Notes: generated from the sequence alone by a model not told the origin. 63,929 bases of DNA from Lachnospiraceae bacterium UBA3316 (GCA_002361955.1 DESK01000012.1:1-63929), one strand, 5' to 3'. Counted from the stretch's first letter, positions 35,517 to 44,921 are shown. Translations and numbers: made by a program.

Positions 35517-36560
35517 ATGAGCTTTGAATTTGTGAAAAAATTACCGACACCGGCGGAGGTTAAGGAAATGTACCCGGTGACGGAACGGGTGGCAAAGATA
35601 AAGAAAGACAGGGATGAGCAGATCCGGAAAGTGTTTACCGGGGAATCCGATAAGTTCCTTGTGATCATAGGCCCCTGTTCGGCGGATAACGAGGAGGCCG
35701 TGTGCGACTATATCGGACGTCTTTCCAGGGTACAGAACCAGGTGGGAGACCGTCTGATTTTGATCCCCAGGATCTATACGAATAAGCCGAGAACTACGGG
35801 GGAGGGCTACAAGGGAATGCTCCACCAGCCAGACCCGGAGAAAAAGCCGGATCTTTTGGCAGGGCTGATTGCCATCCGGAAGCTTCATATCAGAGCCATC
35901 GAGGAGAGCGGCCTGACAGCGGCCGATGAGATGCTCTATCCGGAAAACTGGCGGTATTTTTCCGATATCCTGTCGTATGTGGCGATCGGGGCCCGCTCTG
36001 TGGAGGATCAGCAGCACCGCTTGACGGTCAGCGGAATGGACGTCCCAGCAGGCATGAAGAATCCCACCAGCGGAGATCTGACTGTGATGCTGAACTCTGT
36101 GGTAGCTGCCCAGTCGGGGCACAGCTTTATCTACCGTGGATGGGAGGTAAAGACCACGGGAAATCCTCTGGCCCATACGATTTTAAGGGGAGCGGTGAAT
36201 AAGCACGGAAATACGATCCCCAATTATCACTATGAAGACCTGAACCTGCTTTTGAAGATGTATGACGAGAGAAATCTGTCCTACCCGGCAACGATCGTGG
36301 ACGCCAACCACTCCAATTCCGGTAAGCAGTACGCGGAGCAGATCCGTATTGTCAAGGAAGTGCTGCACAGCAGAAATGTAAACGCCAGGGTTAAGGAGCT
36401 GGTAAAGGGCGTTATGATCGAGAGCTACATAGAGCCCGGATGCCAGAAAATCGGCCAGGGCACCCATGTATACGGAAAATCCATCACAGATCCCTGCCTG
36501 GGCTGGGAGGATTCCGAAAAGCTGATCTATACGATCTACGAAAAGTGCGGGGAAAACTGA
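35517..36560 (+). CDS. aroF: 3-deoxy-7-phosphoheptulonate (DAHP) synthase, E. coli AroF/G/H type
   Basis: A 347-residue class I DAHP synthase that joins phosphoenolpyruvate and erythrose 4-phosphate, the first step of aromatic amino acid synthesis. IIGPCSADN, NKPRTTGEGYKG, DEMLYPENW and DANHSNSGK are the family active-site blocks. ATG 35517 follows AAGGAGGAG; the frame is open through the leader, but homologues start here. Members of this type are usually feedback inhibited by one aromatic amino acid; which one cannot be told. Confidence 0.95.
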   Translation: MSFEFVKKLPTPAEVKEMYPVTERVAKIKKDRDEQIRKVFTGESDKFLVIIGPCSADNEEAVCDYIGRLSRVQNQVGDRLILIPRIYTNKPRTTGEGYKGMLHQPDPEKKPDLLAGLIAIRKLHIRAIEESGLTAADEMLYPENWRYFSDILSYVAIGARSVEDQQHRLTVSGMDVPAGMKNPTSGDLTVMLNSVVAAQSGHSFIYRGWEVKTTGNPLAHTILRGAVNKHGNTIPNYHYEDLNLLLKMYDERNLSYPATIVDANHSNSGKQYAEQIRIVKEVLHSRNVNARVKELVKGVMIESYIEPGCQKIGQGTHVYGKSITDPCLGWEDSEKLIYTIYEKCGEN

Positions 36561-36595
36561 CGGCAGAAAGCCTTTGATAACGGGAGGAAAGGGCA

Positions 36596-38284
36596 ATGGA
36601 GTTAAAGATTGCAGGGCTTGTTTTAGGCTGTATGGCCTTGTTCGCGGTGTTTTGTTTTTACTCTAACAGGAAAAACAGGATGGAACGGATGGCCAGGATC
36701 AGGAGAAGCTGGGGAGAGCGGCCGGTGCGGGAGTACACGGCCGCAGAGTTCGAGGCGATTGGGAGCTATTTTAAGAGAACCGGGAAGGAGCGTTATTCCA
36801 TTGACGATATCACCTGGAATGATCTGGATATGGATACGATTTTCATGCTGCTGAACCATACCTGGTCCTGTATCGGAGAGAGCTATCTGTATGCCATGCT
36901 GCGAACGCCTGTTTTTTCAAAGGAAAAGCTGGCGGAAAGGGAGCGGCTGATCCAGTATTTTGGGGAGCATACGGAGGAGAGGGAGAAGCTGGAATACTTC
37001 TTTGCGGGAATCGGAAAGACGGGCGAAATCTCTATCTTCGACTACATCTATAACCTGGCAGGCTACAGGGAGGATTCCAGGGGCGTGCACTACCTGTGTA
37101 TCGGCTCCTTTCTGGGGGCTGTCCTGTGCCTGGCGCTCCAGCCGTCTGTGGGCATCGTTCTTTTGATAGGCGCCATCGCCTTTTGCTGGGGCACTTATTT
37201 TTCCAGAAGGAAAAAAATCGAGCCTTACGTGGCCTCCTGCAAATGTCTTTTGCAGATGTTAAAGGCTGCGGAGGAGCTGGATCAGGTGAAAATCCCGGCG
37301 ATCCGGGAATACCAGGAGAAAATCCGGAAGGAAGAGCGGAAATTTGGCAAGTTTAAGAGAAACACCTCTTTTGTGCTGGCGGGAGCCGGTTTAGGCTCGG
37401 GCGGCGGCGAAGGGATTCTGGAGTCCATAGCCGCGTATATTAATTTTACGTTCCATATCGACCTGCTGCAGTTTAACACTCTGGTGCAGGAGCTTAAAAA
37501 GCATCTGGACGCGTTTGAAGAGCTCACGGAGAATATCGGGATCCTGGAGAGCGCCATCGCCGTCGCCTCCTTCCGGGAGATGATGGGAGAGTGGTGTGAG
37601 CCCTCCCTGGAGGCGGAAAGCCGCGCCTATCTGCGGGCGGAAAATGTGTATCATCCCATGATCGACGATCCGGTGAAAAATTCCGTCTCCCTGGAGGGCG
37701 GAGCCCTGATCACAGGCTCCAATGCCTCCGGTAAGTCCACCTTCCTGAAGACCCTTGGCATCAATGGGCTGCTGGCCCAGACGGTTCACACGGTTCTGGC
37801 GGACTCCTGGGAGCAGAATTTCTGCCAGATTTATTCCTCCATGGCCCTGCGGGATGACCTGATGAGCCAGGAGAGCTATTATATTGTAGAGATCAAATCC
37901 CTGAAGCGTATTCTGGATCACCTGGAGGATGAGATTCCGGTGCTGTGCTTTGTGGACGAGGTGCTGCGGGGCACGAACACCGTGGAGCGCATCGCGGCCT
38001 CCGCCCAGATCCTGCGCAGCATGGTGCGGAAAAATGTGATGTGCTTCGCAGCCACCCACGACATCGAGCTGACGTATATGCTGGAAGAGGCTTATAAAAA
38101 CTTCCACTTCCAGGAGGAGGTACAGGACGATGACATCCTGTTTAACTACCGCCTTTATGAAGGAAGGGCCACCTCCCGGAACGCCATCCGCCTGCTTAGC
38201 ATTATCGGGTATGACGGGAAGATCATCCAGGCGGCGGAAGCGTCGGCGGAGCGGTTTATGAAGTCAGGCGAGTGGAGTTTGTAG
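36596..38284 (+). CDS. Membrane-anchored MutS-like ATPase
   Basis: 562 residues. One membrane segment at the N-terminus (about 5-22) and a pair at about 165-205, then a helical lever-like region (about 215-340) and a MutS-type ATPase: Walker A GSNASGKST (374-382), the acidic block VLCFVDEVLRGTNTVER (about 455-471) and ATHDIEL. The mismatch-binding N-terminal domain of MutS and the Smr nuclease of MutS2 are both absent. Such proteins are widespread in Clostridia, but their role is unknown; replication repair should not be assumed. It lies between aroF and rnhA in one direction. Confidence 0.8.
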   Translation: MELKIAGLVLGCMALFAVFCFYSNRKNRMERMARIRRSWGERPVREYTAAEFEAIGSYFKRTGKERYSIDDITWNDLDMDTIFMLLNHTWSCIGESYLYAMLRTPVFSKEKLAERERLIQYFGEHTEEREKLEYFFAGIGKTGEISIFDYIYNLAGYREDSRGVHYLCIGSFLGAVLCLALQPSVGIVLLIGAIAFCWGTYFSRRKKIEPYVASCKCLLQMLKAAEELDQVKIPAIREYQEKIRKEERKFGKFKRNTSFVLAGAGLGSGGGEGILESIAAYINFTFHIDLLQFNTLVQELKKHLDAFEELTENIGILESAIAVASFREMMGEWCEPSLEAESRAYLRAENVYHPMIDDPVKNSVSLEGGALITGSNASGKSTFLKTLGINGLLAQTVHTVLADSWEQNFCQIYSSMALRDDLMSQESYYIVEIKSLKRILDHLEDEIPVLCFVDEVLRGTNTVERIAASAQILRSMVRKNVMCFAATHDIELTYMLEEAYKNFHFQEEVQDDDILFNYRLYEGRATSRNAIRLLSIIGYDGKIIQAAEASAERFMKSGEWSL

Positions 38285-38301
38285 AGAAAGGAGCGCAAAA
38301 A

Positions 38302-38784
38302 ATGCTTGTAAAGATCTATACGGATGGTTCCGCCAGGGGGAATCCTGACGGGCCCGGAGGCTATGGAGCCGTCCTCCATTATACGGATCCAAAGGGGCAG
38401 CTCCATGAACGGGAGTACAGCCAGGGCTATGTGAAGACCACAAACAACAGGATGGAGCTGATGGCGGCCATCGTGGGGCTGGAGGCATTGAACCGCCCCT
38501 GCCAGGTAGAGCTGTATTCCGATTCCCAGTATCTGGTAAACGCTTTTAACCAGCACTGGATCGAGAGCTGGCAGAAAAAGAACTGGAAGCGGGGAAAAAA
38601 TGAGCCTGTGAAGAACGTGGATCTCTGGAAGCGGCTGCTGGCGGCGAAAGCCCCCCATGACGTGAAATTTATCTGGGTGAAGGGGCATGACGGACATCCG
38701 CAGAACGAACGGTGCGATGAGCTGGCCACCACGGCGGCAGATGGGGCGGATCTTCTCATCGATGAGGGGATCCAGACTGTTTAG
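38302..38784 (+). CDS. rnhA: Ribonuclease HI
   Basis: A 160-residue RNase HI that cuts RNA in RNA-DNA hybrids. The four carboxylates are in the expected blocks: IYTDGSARGNPG-like start (D8), RMELMA (E), YSDSQYL (D) and NERCDELA (D). ATG 38302 follows AAAGGAG, 17 bases after the MutS-like gene. Confidence 0.95.
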   Translation: MLVKIYTDGSARGNPDGPGGYGAVLHYTDPKGQLHEREYSQGYVKTTNNRMELMAAIVGLEALNRPCQVELYSDSQYLVNAFNQHWIESWQKKNWKRGKNEPVKNVDLWKRLLAAKAPHDVKFIWVKGHDGHPQNERCDELATTAADGADLLIDEGIQTV

Positions 38785-38862
38785 TGAATATTACCGGCTG
38801 CTGTGAACGAAGGGAACGGCAGACTTACCGCCGGTTCGCCGGGGGAAAATTTTCTCCCGGAC

Positions 38863-38891
38863 TTGAAAAGAAAAATTGCATATGCTATATT
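38863..38891 (+). promoter_or_regulatory. Promoter of tyrS
   Basis: TTGAAA (38863-38868), 17-base spacer, extended -10 TGC-TATATT (38883-38891). Transcription would start about 30 bases before tyrS, leaving no room for a T-box leader. A GC-rich inverted region (about 38828-38860) just before it may end the rnhA transcript. Confidence 0.7.
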
Positions 38892-38923
38892 AAAAAAATA
38901 GCGATTTAAGGAGATAGATAGAC

Positions 38924-40150
38924 ATGAAAATTTATGAAGAACTGGTAGCCCGCGGACTGATCGCCCAGGTGACGAACGAAGAAGAGATCCGGGAGATGAT
39001 AAACAACGGAAAGGCTACCTTTTATATCGGATTTGACCCGACGGCAGACAGCCTCCATGTGGGCCACTTCATGGCGCTCTGCCTGATGAAGAGGCTCCAG
39101 ATGGCTGGAAATAAGCCGATTGCCCTGATTGGCGGCGGCACGGGCATGGTCGGCGATCCGTCCGGAAGGTCGGACATGCGCCAGATGATGACGCCGGAGA
39201 CGATTCAGCACAACTGTGACTGCTTCAAAGAGCAGATGAGCCGTTTTATTGATTTTAGTGAAGGAAAGGCTCTTATGGTAAACAACGCGGAGTGGCTCAC
39301 AAACCTGAACTATATCGAGTTTCTCCGGGAGGTAGGCCCCCACTTTTCCGTAAACAATATGCTGCGGGCTGAGTGCTACAAGCAGAGGATGGAGAAGGGC
39401 TTAAGCTTCCTGGAGTTCAACTATATGATCATGCAGAGCTACGATTTCTACGAGCTGTTCCAGCGGTACGGCTGCAACATGCAGTTCGGCGGAGACGACC
39501 AGTGGAGCAACATGCTGGGCGGCACGGAGCTGATCCGCAGGAAGCTGGGCAAGGACGCCCACGCGATGACGATCACTCTCCTCCTGAATTCCGAGGGGAA
39601 AAAGATGGGAAAAACCCAGTCCGGCGCTGTGTGGCTTGATCCGAAGAAGACGACGCCCTATGAGTTCTACCAGTACTGGAGAAATGTGGCAGACGCGGAC
39701 GTGCTCAAATGTATCCGTATGCTCACCTTCCTTCCGCTGGAGGAGATCAACGCCATGGACAGCTGGGAGGGCAGCCAGTTAAATAAGGCGAAGGAAATCC
39801 TGGCTTACGAGCTGACAAAGCTGGTACACGGCGAAGAGGAGGCAAAGAAAGCGGACGAGGCGGCAAAGGCCATCTTCGTAGGCGGCGGAAAGAGCCAGAA
39901 TATGCCCACCACCGTTTACAAAAAAGAGGAGCTGGACGCAGGAAAGGACCTGATCACGCTTCTTGTGGAGACGGGGCTCGCCAAGAACAGGAGCGAGGCC
40001 AGAAGGCTGATCCAGCAGGGCGGCGTGAGTGTCAACGAGGAGAAGGTTACTGATTTTGCCAGGGTCTTTACAAGCGCGGACTTTGATGAGGACGGCGCAC
40101 TGGTGATTAAGAAAGGGAAAAAGGGATACCATCAGGTAAAGGCTGACTAG
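38924..40150 (+). CDS. tyrS: Tyrosyl-tRNA synthetase
   Basis: A 408-residue class Ic synthetase. HIGH-type motif HVGHF in the Rossmann fold, KMSKS-type motif KMGKT, and a C-terminal S4 RNA-binding domain (ARRLIQQGGVSVNEEKV). Start follows AAGGAGATAG. No T-box is visible upstream. Confidence 0.97.
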   Translation: MKIYEELVARGLIAQVTNEEEIREMINNGKATFYIGFDPTADSLHVGHFMALCLMKRLQMAGNKPIALIGGGTGMVGDPSGRSDMRQMMTPETIQHNCDCFKEQMSRFIDFSEGKALMVNNAEWLTNLNYIEFLREVGPHFSVNNMLRAECYKQRMEKGLSFLEFNYMIMQSYDFYELFQRYGCNMQFGGDDQWSNMLGGTELIRRKLGKDAHAMTITLLLNSEGKKMGKTQSGAVWLDPKKTTPYEFYQYWRNVADADVLKCIRMLTFLPLEEINAMDSWEGSQLNKAKEILAYELTKLVHGEEEAKKADEAAKAIFVGGGKSQNMPTTVYKKEELDAGKDLITLLVETGLAKNRSEARRLIQQGGVSVNEEKVTDFARVFTSADFDEDGALVIKKGKKGYHQVKAD

Positions 40151-40161
40151 AAGGAGGGCGT

Positions 40162-40314
40162 ATGGCATTTTTAGCGGAATTTATAATAACGGTGGTAAAG
40201 ATGTTTTTGGTCGCGGGAGTGGCTTTCGGCGGAATCAAGCTGGGAAAGCTCCTGCGTGACAGAAAAGACGCAAAGGCGGCGGCAGAAGCACAGGAGCAGA
40301 AGCAGCCCCTGTAA
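40162..40314 (+). CDS. Small single-pass membrane protein (50 aa)
   Basis: Complete small gene between tyrS and alaS with a strong ribosome site AAGGAGGG (40151-40158). One hydrophobic helix (about residues 2-28, FLAEFIITVVKMFLVAGVAF) is followed by a basic then Gln/Glu/Ala-rich cytoplasmic tail (KLLRDRKDAKAAAEAQEQ). Its position 11 bases after tyrS and 25 before alaS suggests cotranscription. Similar tiny proteins occur beside alaS in related clostridia as far as I recall; function unknown. Confidence 0.75.
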   Translation: MAFLAEFIITVVKMFLVAGVAFGGIKLGKLLRDRKDAKAAAEAQEQKQPL

Positions 40315-40339
40315 AAATAGAAGCACAGGAGGAGTTATT

Positions 40340-42979
40340 GTGAAAAAATACGGTGTAAACGAATTGCGAAAAATGTTTCTGGAGTTCTTTGAGAGTAAAG
40401 GGCATCTGGCGATGAAGAGCTTTTCTCTTGTACCACATAACGACAAGAGCCTGCTTTTGATAAATTCCGGTATGGCGCCCTTAAAGCCTTACTTTACGGG
40501 AGCGGAGATCCCGCCCCGCAGAAGGGTGACGACCTGCCAGAAATGTATCCGCACAGGCGATATTGAAAATGTAGGAAAGACGGCCCGCCATGGCACATTC
40601 TTTGAAATGCTGGGCAACTTTTCGTTCGGAGATTATTTTAAGAGAGAGGCCATCCACTGGTCCTGGGAGTTCCTGACGGAGGTCGTGGGACTCGACGCGG
40701 ACAGGCTGTATCCGTCTATTTACGTGGATGACGACGAGGCCTTTGAAATCTGGAACAAGGAGATCGGTATTGCGCCGGAGAGGATTTTCCGCTTCGGCAA
40801 GGGGGACAATTTCTGGGAGCATGGCTCCGGTCCCTGCGGCCCCTGCTCAGAGATCTACTATGACAGAGGAGAGAAGTACGGCTGCGGAAGCCCGGACTGT
40901 ACCGTAGGCTGCGAGTGCGACAGGTACATGGAGGTCTGGAACAACGTATTTACCCAGTTTGACAATGACGGAAACGGACATTATACAGAGCTGGAGCAGA
41001 AAAATATTGATACAGGCATGGGCCTGGAGCGTCTGGCCGTGGTGGTACAGGACGTGGATTCCATCTTTGACGTGGATACGATCGAAGCTTTGAGAAATAA
41101 GGTCTGCGATTTCGCGGGTGTTGCCTACAAGTCGGATGAGAACAAGGATGTGTCGATCCGCCTGATCACGGACCATATCCGTTCGGCGACCTTTATGATT
41201 TCCGACGGCATCATGCCCACCAATGAGGGCAGGGGCTATGTGCTCCGCCGTCTGATCCGCCGGGCGGCCCGCCACGGAAGGCTTTTGGGCATCCAGGGCA
41301 GCTTCCTGTCTAAGCTCAGCGAGACAGTGATCGAGGGATCCAAGGACGGATATCCGGAGCTGGAGGAGAAGAAGGAGTTTATCTTCAAGGTGCTGGCCCA
41401 GGAAGAAGAGAAATTTAATAAGACCATCGACCAGGGCCTGACGATTCTCGCGGGTATGGAAGCCGAGATGGAGCAGGCCGGAAAGAAGGAGCTGGACGGA
41501 ACGAGCGCCTTCACCCTTTACGATACGTACGGATTCCCGCTGGATCTGACGAAGGAGATTCTGGAGGAGAAGGGCTATACCATCGACGAGCAGGGCTTCA
41601 AGGCAGCCATGGAGGAGCAGAGGACGAAGGCGAGAAATGCCCGTGAGACCACGAACTACATGGGCAAGGACGCCACAGTCTATGATGAGATCGACGCGGC
41701 TGTGACTACGGAGTTTGTGGGATACGACCATCTGAGCTATGAGTCGAAGATCACGGTGCTGACCACGGAGACGGAGCTGACGGAGGCGCTGTCAGACGGG
41801 GAAAAGGGAACGGTGATCGTGGAAAAGACTCCCTTCTATGCCACCATGGGCGGCCAGGAAGGAGATACCGGCCTGATCCGCACGGCAGAGGGCGAGTTTC
41901 AGGTGGAGACGACCATCAAGCTGATGGGCGGTAAGTTCGGCCATGTGGGATATATGACGAAAGGCATGCTCAAAGCGGGCGATACGGTGTCCCTGGAGGT
42001 AGACGCGGAGGGCAGAAGCGCCACCTGCAAAAACCACAGCGCGACCCACTTGCTGCAGAAGGCGCTGAAGACGGTGCTGGGCTCCCATGTAGAGCAGAAG
42101 GGCTCCCTGGTAACGCCAGGCAGGCTGCGTTTCGACTTTGCGCACTTTGCGCCTATGACGGCGGAGGAGATTGCCAGGGCGGAGGCGCTGGTAAATAAGG
42201 AAATCCAGGCGTCACTTCCCGTTGTGACAGAGATCATGAACGTGGAGGAGGCCAAGAAGAGCGGCGCAATGGCCCTTTTTGGAGAGAAATATGAAAATGA
42301 GGTCCGCGTGGTGTCCATGGGAGATTTCTCAAAGGAGCTGTGCGGCGGAACACATGTGGCAAATACAGGGGTGATCACCGTCTTTAAGATTGTGTCAGAG
42401 TCAGGCATCGCGGCGGGCGTGCGCCGTATCGAGGCACTGACAGGGGAAGGCGTATTCGCCTATTACAGGGATATAGAAGCAAAGCTGGCTCAGGCGGCAG
42501 CCCTCTTGAAGGCCGCGCCTGCCGATGTGGCGGAGAAGATCAGCCATCTCCAGGCGGAGGTAAAGGCCCTTCACAGTGAAAATGAGTCCTTAAAGAGCAA
42601 GCTGGCCCAGGACGCCCTTGGAGACGTCATGGATCAGGTGCGGGAGGTCAAGGGCGTGAAGCTTTTGGCGGCAAGCCTGGAGGATGTGGATATGAACGGC
42701 CTGCGTGACCTGGGCGACCAGCTGAAGGAGAAGCTGGGAGAAGGCGTCGTTGTGCTGGCATCCTCAAAGGGCGGTAAGGTAAACCTGCTGGCTATGGTGA
42801 CAGAGGCGGCCCAGAAGGCGGGCGCCCATGCCGGAAACCTGATCAAGGGAACGGCTGCAGTCGTAGGAGGAGGCGGCGGAGGCCGTCCGAATATGGCCCA
42901 GGCAGGAGGCAAGCATCCGGAGAAAATCCCGGAGGCGCTGAAGAAGGCGGCCGAGCTCCTGGAGGGACAGCTGAAATAA
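40340..42979 (+). CDS. alaS: Alanyl-tRNA synthetase
   Basis: An 879-residue class II synthetase. N-terminal catalytic core (FFESKGH, HGTFFEMLGNFSFGDYFK), tRNA-recognition domain, editing domain with the zinc ligands in NHSATHLLQ and CGGTHVANTG, and the C-terminal C-Ala domain with the GGGGGGR loop. Start is GTG 40340 after AGGAGGAG (40327-40334). The in-frame region upstream covers the small membrane protein gene in another frame and is not coding. Confidence 0.97.
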   Translation: MKKYGVNELRKMFLEFFESKGHLAMKSFSLVPHNDKSLLLINSGMAPLKPYFTGAEIPPRRRVTTCQKCIRTGDIENVGKTARHGTFFEMLGNFSFGDYFKREAIHWSWEFLTEVVGLDADRLYPSIYVDDDEAFEIWNKEIGIAPERIFRFGKGDNFWEHGSGPCGPCSEIYYDRGEKYGCGSPDCTVGCECDRYMEVWNNVFTQFDNDGNGHYTELEQKNIDTGMGLERLAVVVQDVDSIFDVDTIEALRNKVCDFAGVAYKSDENKDVSIRLITDHIRSATFMISDGIMPTNEGRGYVLRRLIRRAARHGRLLGIQGSFLSKLSETVIEGSKDGYPELEEKKEFIFKVLAQEEEKFNKTIDQGLTILAGMEAEMEQAGKKELDGTSAFTLYDTYGFPLDLTKEILEEKGYTIDEQGFKAAMEEQRTKARNARETTNYMGKDATVYDEIDAAVTTEFVGYDHLSYESKITVLTTETELTEALSDGEKGTVIVEKTPFYATMGGQEGDTGLIRTAEGEFQVETTIKLMGGKFGHVGYMTKGMLKAGDTVSLEVDAEGRSATCKNHSATHLLQKALKTVLGSHVEQKGSLVTPGRLRFDFAHFAPMTAEEIARAEALVNKEIQASLPVVTEIMNVEEAKKSGAMALFGEKYENEVRVVSMGDFSKELCGGTHVANTGVITVFKIVSESGIAAGVRRIEALTGEGVFAYYRDIEAKLAQAAALLKAAPADVAEKISHLQAEVKALHSENESLKSKLAQDALGDVMDQVREVKGVKLLAASLEDVDMNGLRDLGDQLKEKLGEGVVVLASSKGGKVNLLAMVTEAAQKAGAHAGNLIKGTAAVVGGGGGGRPNMAQAGGKHPEKIPEALKKAAELLEGQLK

Positions 42980-43017
42980 AAGACCACGCTGTTCGCGGGA
43001 ATCATAAATGGAAAATG

Positions 43018-43060
43018 CGGGGTTAGGTTCTGTTTGGAACCTGACCCCCTATTTTTTTGA
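43018..43060 (+). terminator. Terminator after alaS
   Basis: 12-bp stem GGGGTTAGGTTC (43019-43030) with GAACCTGACCCC (43037-43048), then a long T-run. Confidence 0.92.
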
Positions 43061-43068
43061 AAAAGTTT

Positions 43069-43096
43069 CCAACAGTTTGGCTGGCCCGTGCGTTAT
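43069..43096 (+). promoter_or_regulatory. Possible ECF-type promoter of the sigma factor gene
   Basis: CCAACA (43069-43074), 16 bases, CGTTAT (43091-43096): the AAC...CGT layout typical of ECF sigma promoters, directly after the alaS terminator and before an ECF gene. Autoregulation is inference. Confidence 0.4.
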
Positions 43097-43186
43097 ATTA
43101 ATGTAAACAGCATGGCTGTTACAGCTGACATGGCCTGCAGGCGTGTGAGGCAGAAAGGCTGAAAAGCCGGGACAAAAGGAGGAACC

Positions 43187-43645
43187 ATGATTGAGGAACT
43201 ATATGGTGCCTGTCACAGGGAACTGGTAAACTGGTGCAGCAATATGACGGGAAGCCGGGAGAAGGCGGAGGATCTTGTCCAGGAAGCCTTCCTGCGGGCG
43301 ATGAAGCATGAAGAGCTGCTGGAAACTCTGGATGAAAAGCAGAGGAGGGCCTGGCTGTACCGTACGGTCAAAAATCTGTTTGTGGACAAGGCCAGACGGG
43401 ATGCTTTCTGTACAGCGGCAGAGGAGCTTCCGGAGGATACTGTCTGGGAAAACCGATACGGGGAGATAGAGTCCGATTTGCTCCTGGACGTATTGACAGA
43501 GGAGGAGAGGTCGCTTTTCGTCCTGCGGTATCTGCGGGGCTACAGCTCCAGGGAGCTGGGACAGAGCTTTTCACTGCCGCCGGGGACTGTGCGCGCCAAG
43601 CTGTCTCTTGCGAGAAAGCGCCTTCGGAAGGCATTAGAAGAGTGA
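43187..43645 (+). CDS. ECF-type RNA polymerase sigma factor
   Basis: 152 residues. Region 2 (about 1-70: MTGSREKAEDLVQEAFLRAM and RAWLYRTVKNLFVDKARR) and region 4 (about 98-150: LTEEERSLFVLRYLRGYSSRELGQSFSLPPGTVRAKLSLARKRL, a clear helix-turn-helix) are present, with no region 1 or 3, which defines the extracytoplasmic-function class. ATG follows AAAGGAGGAACC. The stop overlaps an in-frame GTG of the next gene (GTGA). The next gene is not an obvious membrane anti-sigma factor. Confidence 0.92.
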   Translation: MIEELYGACHRELVNWCSNMTGSREKAEDLVQEAFLRAMKHEELLETLDEKQRRAWLYRTVKNLFVDKARRDAFCTAAEELPEDTVWENRYGEIESDLLLDVLTEEERSLFVLRYLRGYSSRELGQSFSLPPGTVRAKLSLARKRLRKALEE

Positions 43646-43665
43646 ATTATTGGGAGGAAAAAAGG

Positions 43666-44889
43666 ATGACAAATAAAAAGAATCTGATAATAAATTGTGA
43701 TGTGTGCGACTGCCGGAAAATAGATGTGGAGACACTTACCGGGTATGAGAGCATTGTATTAAATGGGGATATCCTGCTGATCGATCAGCGCAGTAAGGCG
43801 GCGCTTGAGAGTCTGTCGGTTCAGTGCAATGTGAATGAGATGGTGGAGATGGAGGGAGATGCGGAATTTATTTCCTGGAACGGCCGCTATGAGATCAATG
43901 GCAAAAAGGGAGCGCCTGGGAAAAAAGCCCTTCTGAGCGTCAACGGATATCTGGAGATCGCTCCCGGTACAGAGGAGATTCTGGAGCAATACGTGAAAAT
44001 TATCGTGAACGGAAAGCTGGTGTGCCCCGAGAGCCTGTCCGGCTATCTGTCCGGCATGACGGTCAACGGAACGATCGAGATGTATCCCGACGACGCGGTT
44101 TTACTGAAATCCGTCTTTCAGCCGGATGAGTACTTTGCTCTCCGGGCCAGGGAGAAGAGACAGTATTACGCAAGGCGGGCGGTAGTTTTGACGGATCCCA
44201 AGGTAAATGTGGAGGAGCTGTCCGAAAATGGCGTCCGGTTCCTGACAAAGCGGCTGGTGGCCGCAAAGAGCATGGTGAAAAAAGCCGTTGCCCTGGTGGA
44301 TGAAAAGACGGAGCTGGTGGTGGTGCCAGACGAATGCGTCTATATCAACGATGACGCGGAGCTCTCGGCTGAGTTTCTGCACAGATGCGGCGGATGCGCC
44401 TATGTGGACGGCAATCTGACGCTGCAGGAGGAGTCTACCGACCTGCTGTCACGCATCACATATCTCTATGTGGACGGAACCGTCAGGCTTTTGGAGAGCC
44501 AGGCGGAAAAATTTAAGGAACTGAATGTAAAATATGAGAAGCTGGAGGTCATCAAGGGAACCGTTATCAAAAATAAGGTTACCGTAAAAGCGGACAATGC
44601 CCTTCTGGACGCTTCACGGGGAGGGATCTCTGTCATGAACTGCGCGCGCGTAGAAATTGCCCCGGATCTGGAGGGGGATCGGATCTTAAAGGAAATGATG
44701 CTTCAGAACTGCGCCAAGGTAGTGTGCGCTCCCTCCCAGCGAGCCGCAGTAGAGCTTATCTGTAAAAATGTGGCGGAGATCAAGGACGGCACAGAGGAAG
44801 ACGGAGAGGAAGAAAAGTTCGGCCTTGGGGGCCTGGGACGCCTGATGAAGGATACGAGGGTGGTCAATGCGGACATGTATATTCTTTAA
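43666..44889 (+). CDS. Cytoplasmic beta-rich protein of unknown function, partner of the ECF sigma factor
   Basis: About 407 residues, with no signal peptide and no membrane segment. The sequence repeats short strands with turn residues (ILLNGD-type, LLSVNGYLEIAPG, IIVNGKLVCPE, MTVNGTIEMYPD, YVDGNLTLQEE, YVDGTVRLLE), spaced about 50 residues in the first half, which suggests a beta-helix or bactofilin-like stacked fold. N-terminal CDVCDC may bind metal. ATG 43666 follows GGGAGG (43651-43656); a GTG at 43642 overlapping the sigma stop is an alternative. Tight coupling suggests it controls or serves the sigma factor; unproven. Confidence 0.75.
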   Translation: MTNKKNLIINCDVCDCRKIDVETLTGYESIVLNGDILLIDQRSKAALESLSVQCNVNEMVEMEGDAEFISWNGRYEINGKKGAPGKKALLSVNGYLEIAPGTEEILEQYVKIIVNGKLVCPESLSGYLSGMTVNGTIEMYPDDAVLLKSVFQPDEYFALRAREKRQYYARRAVVLTDPKVNVEELSENGVRFLTKRLVAAKSMVKKAVALVDEKTELVVVPDECVYINDDAELSAEFLHRCGGCAYVDGNLTLQEESTDLLSRITYLYVDGTVRLLESQAEKFKELNVKYEKLEVIKGTVIKNKVTVKADNALLDASRGGISVMNCARVEIAPDLEGDRILKEMMLQNCAKVVCAPSQRAAVELICKNVAEIKDGTEEDGEEEKFGLGGLGRLMKDTRVVNADMYIL

Positions 44890-44921
44890 AAAATATCTTT
44901 AAAAAATATTGATTTATCCTC

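Noticed and set aside
36596..38284. Ordinary mutS or mutS2
   Set aside because: The mismatch-binding and Smr domains are missing and membrane helices are present.
38785..40339. T-box riboswitches for tyrS or alaS
   Set aside because: The promoter of tyrS is too close to the gene, and the tyrS-alaS gap is filled by a small gene.
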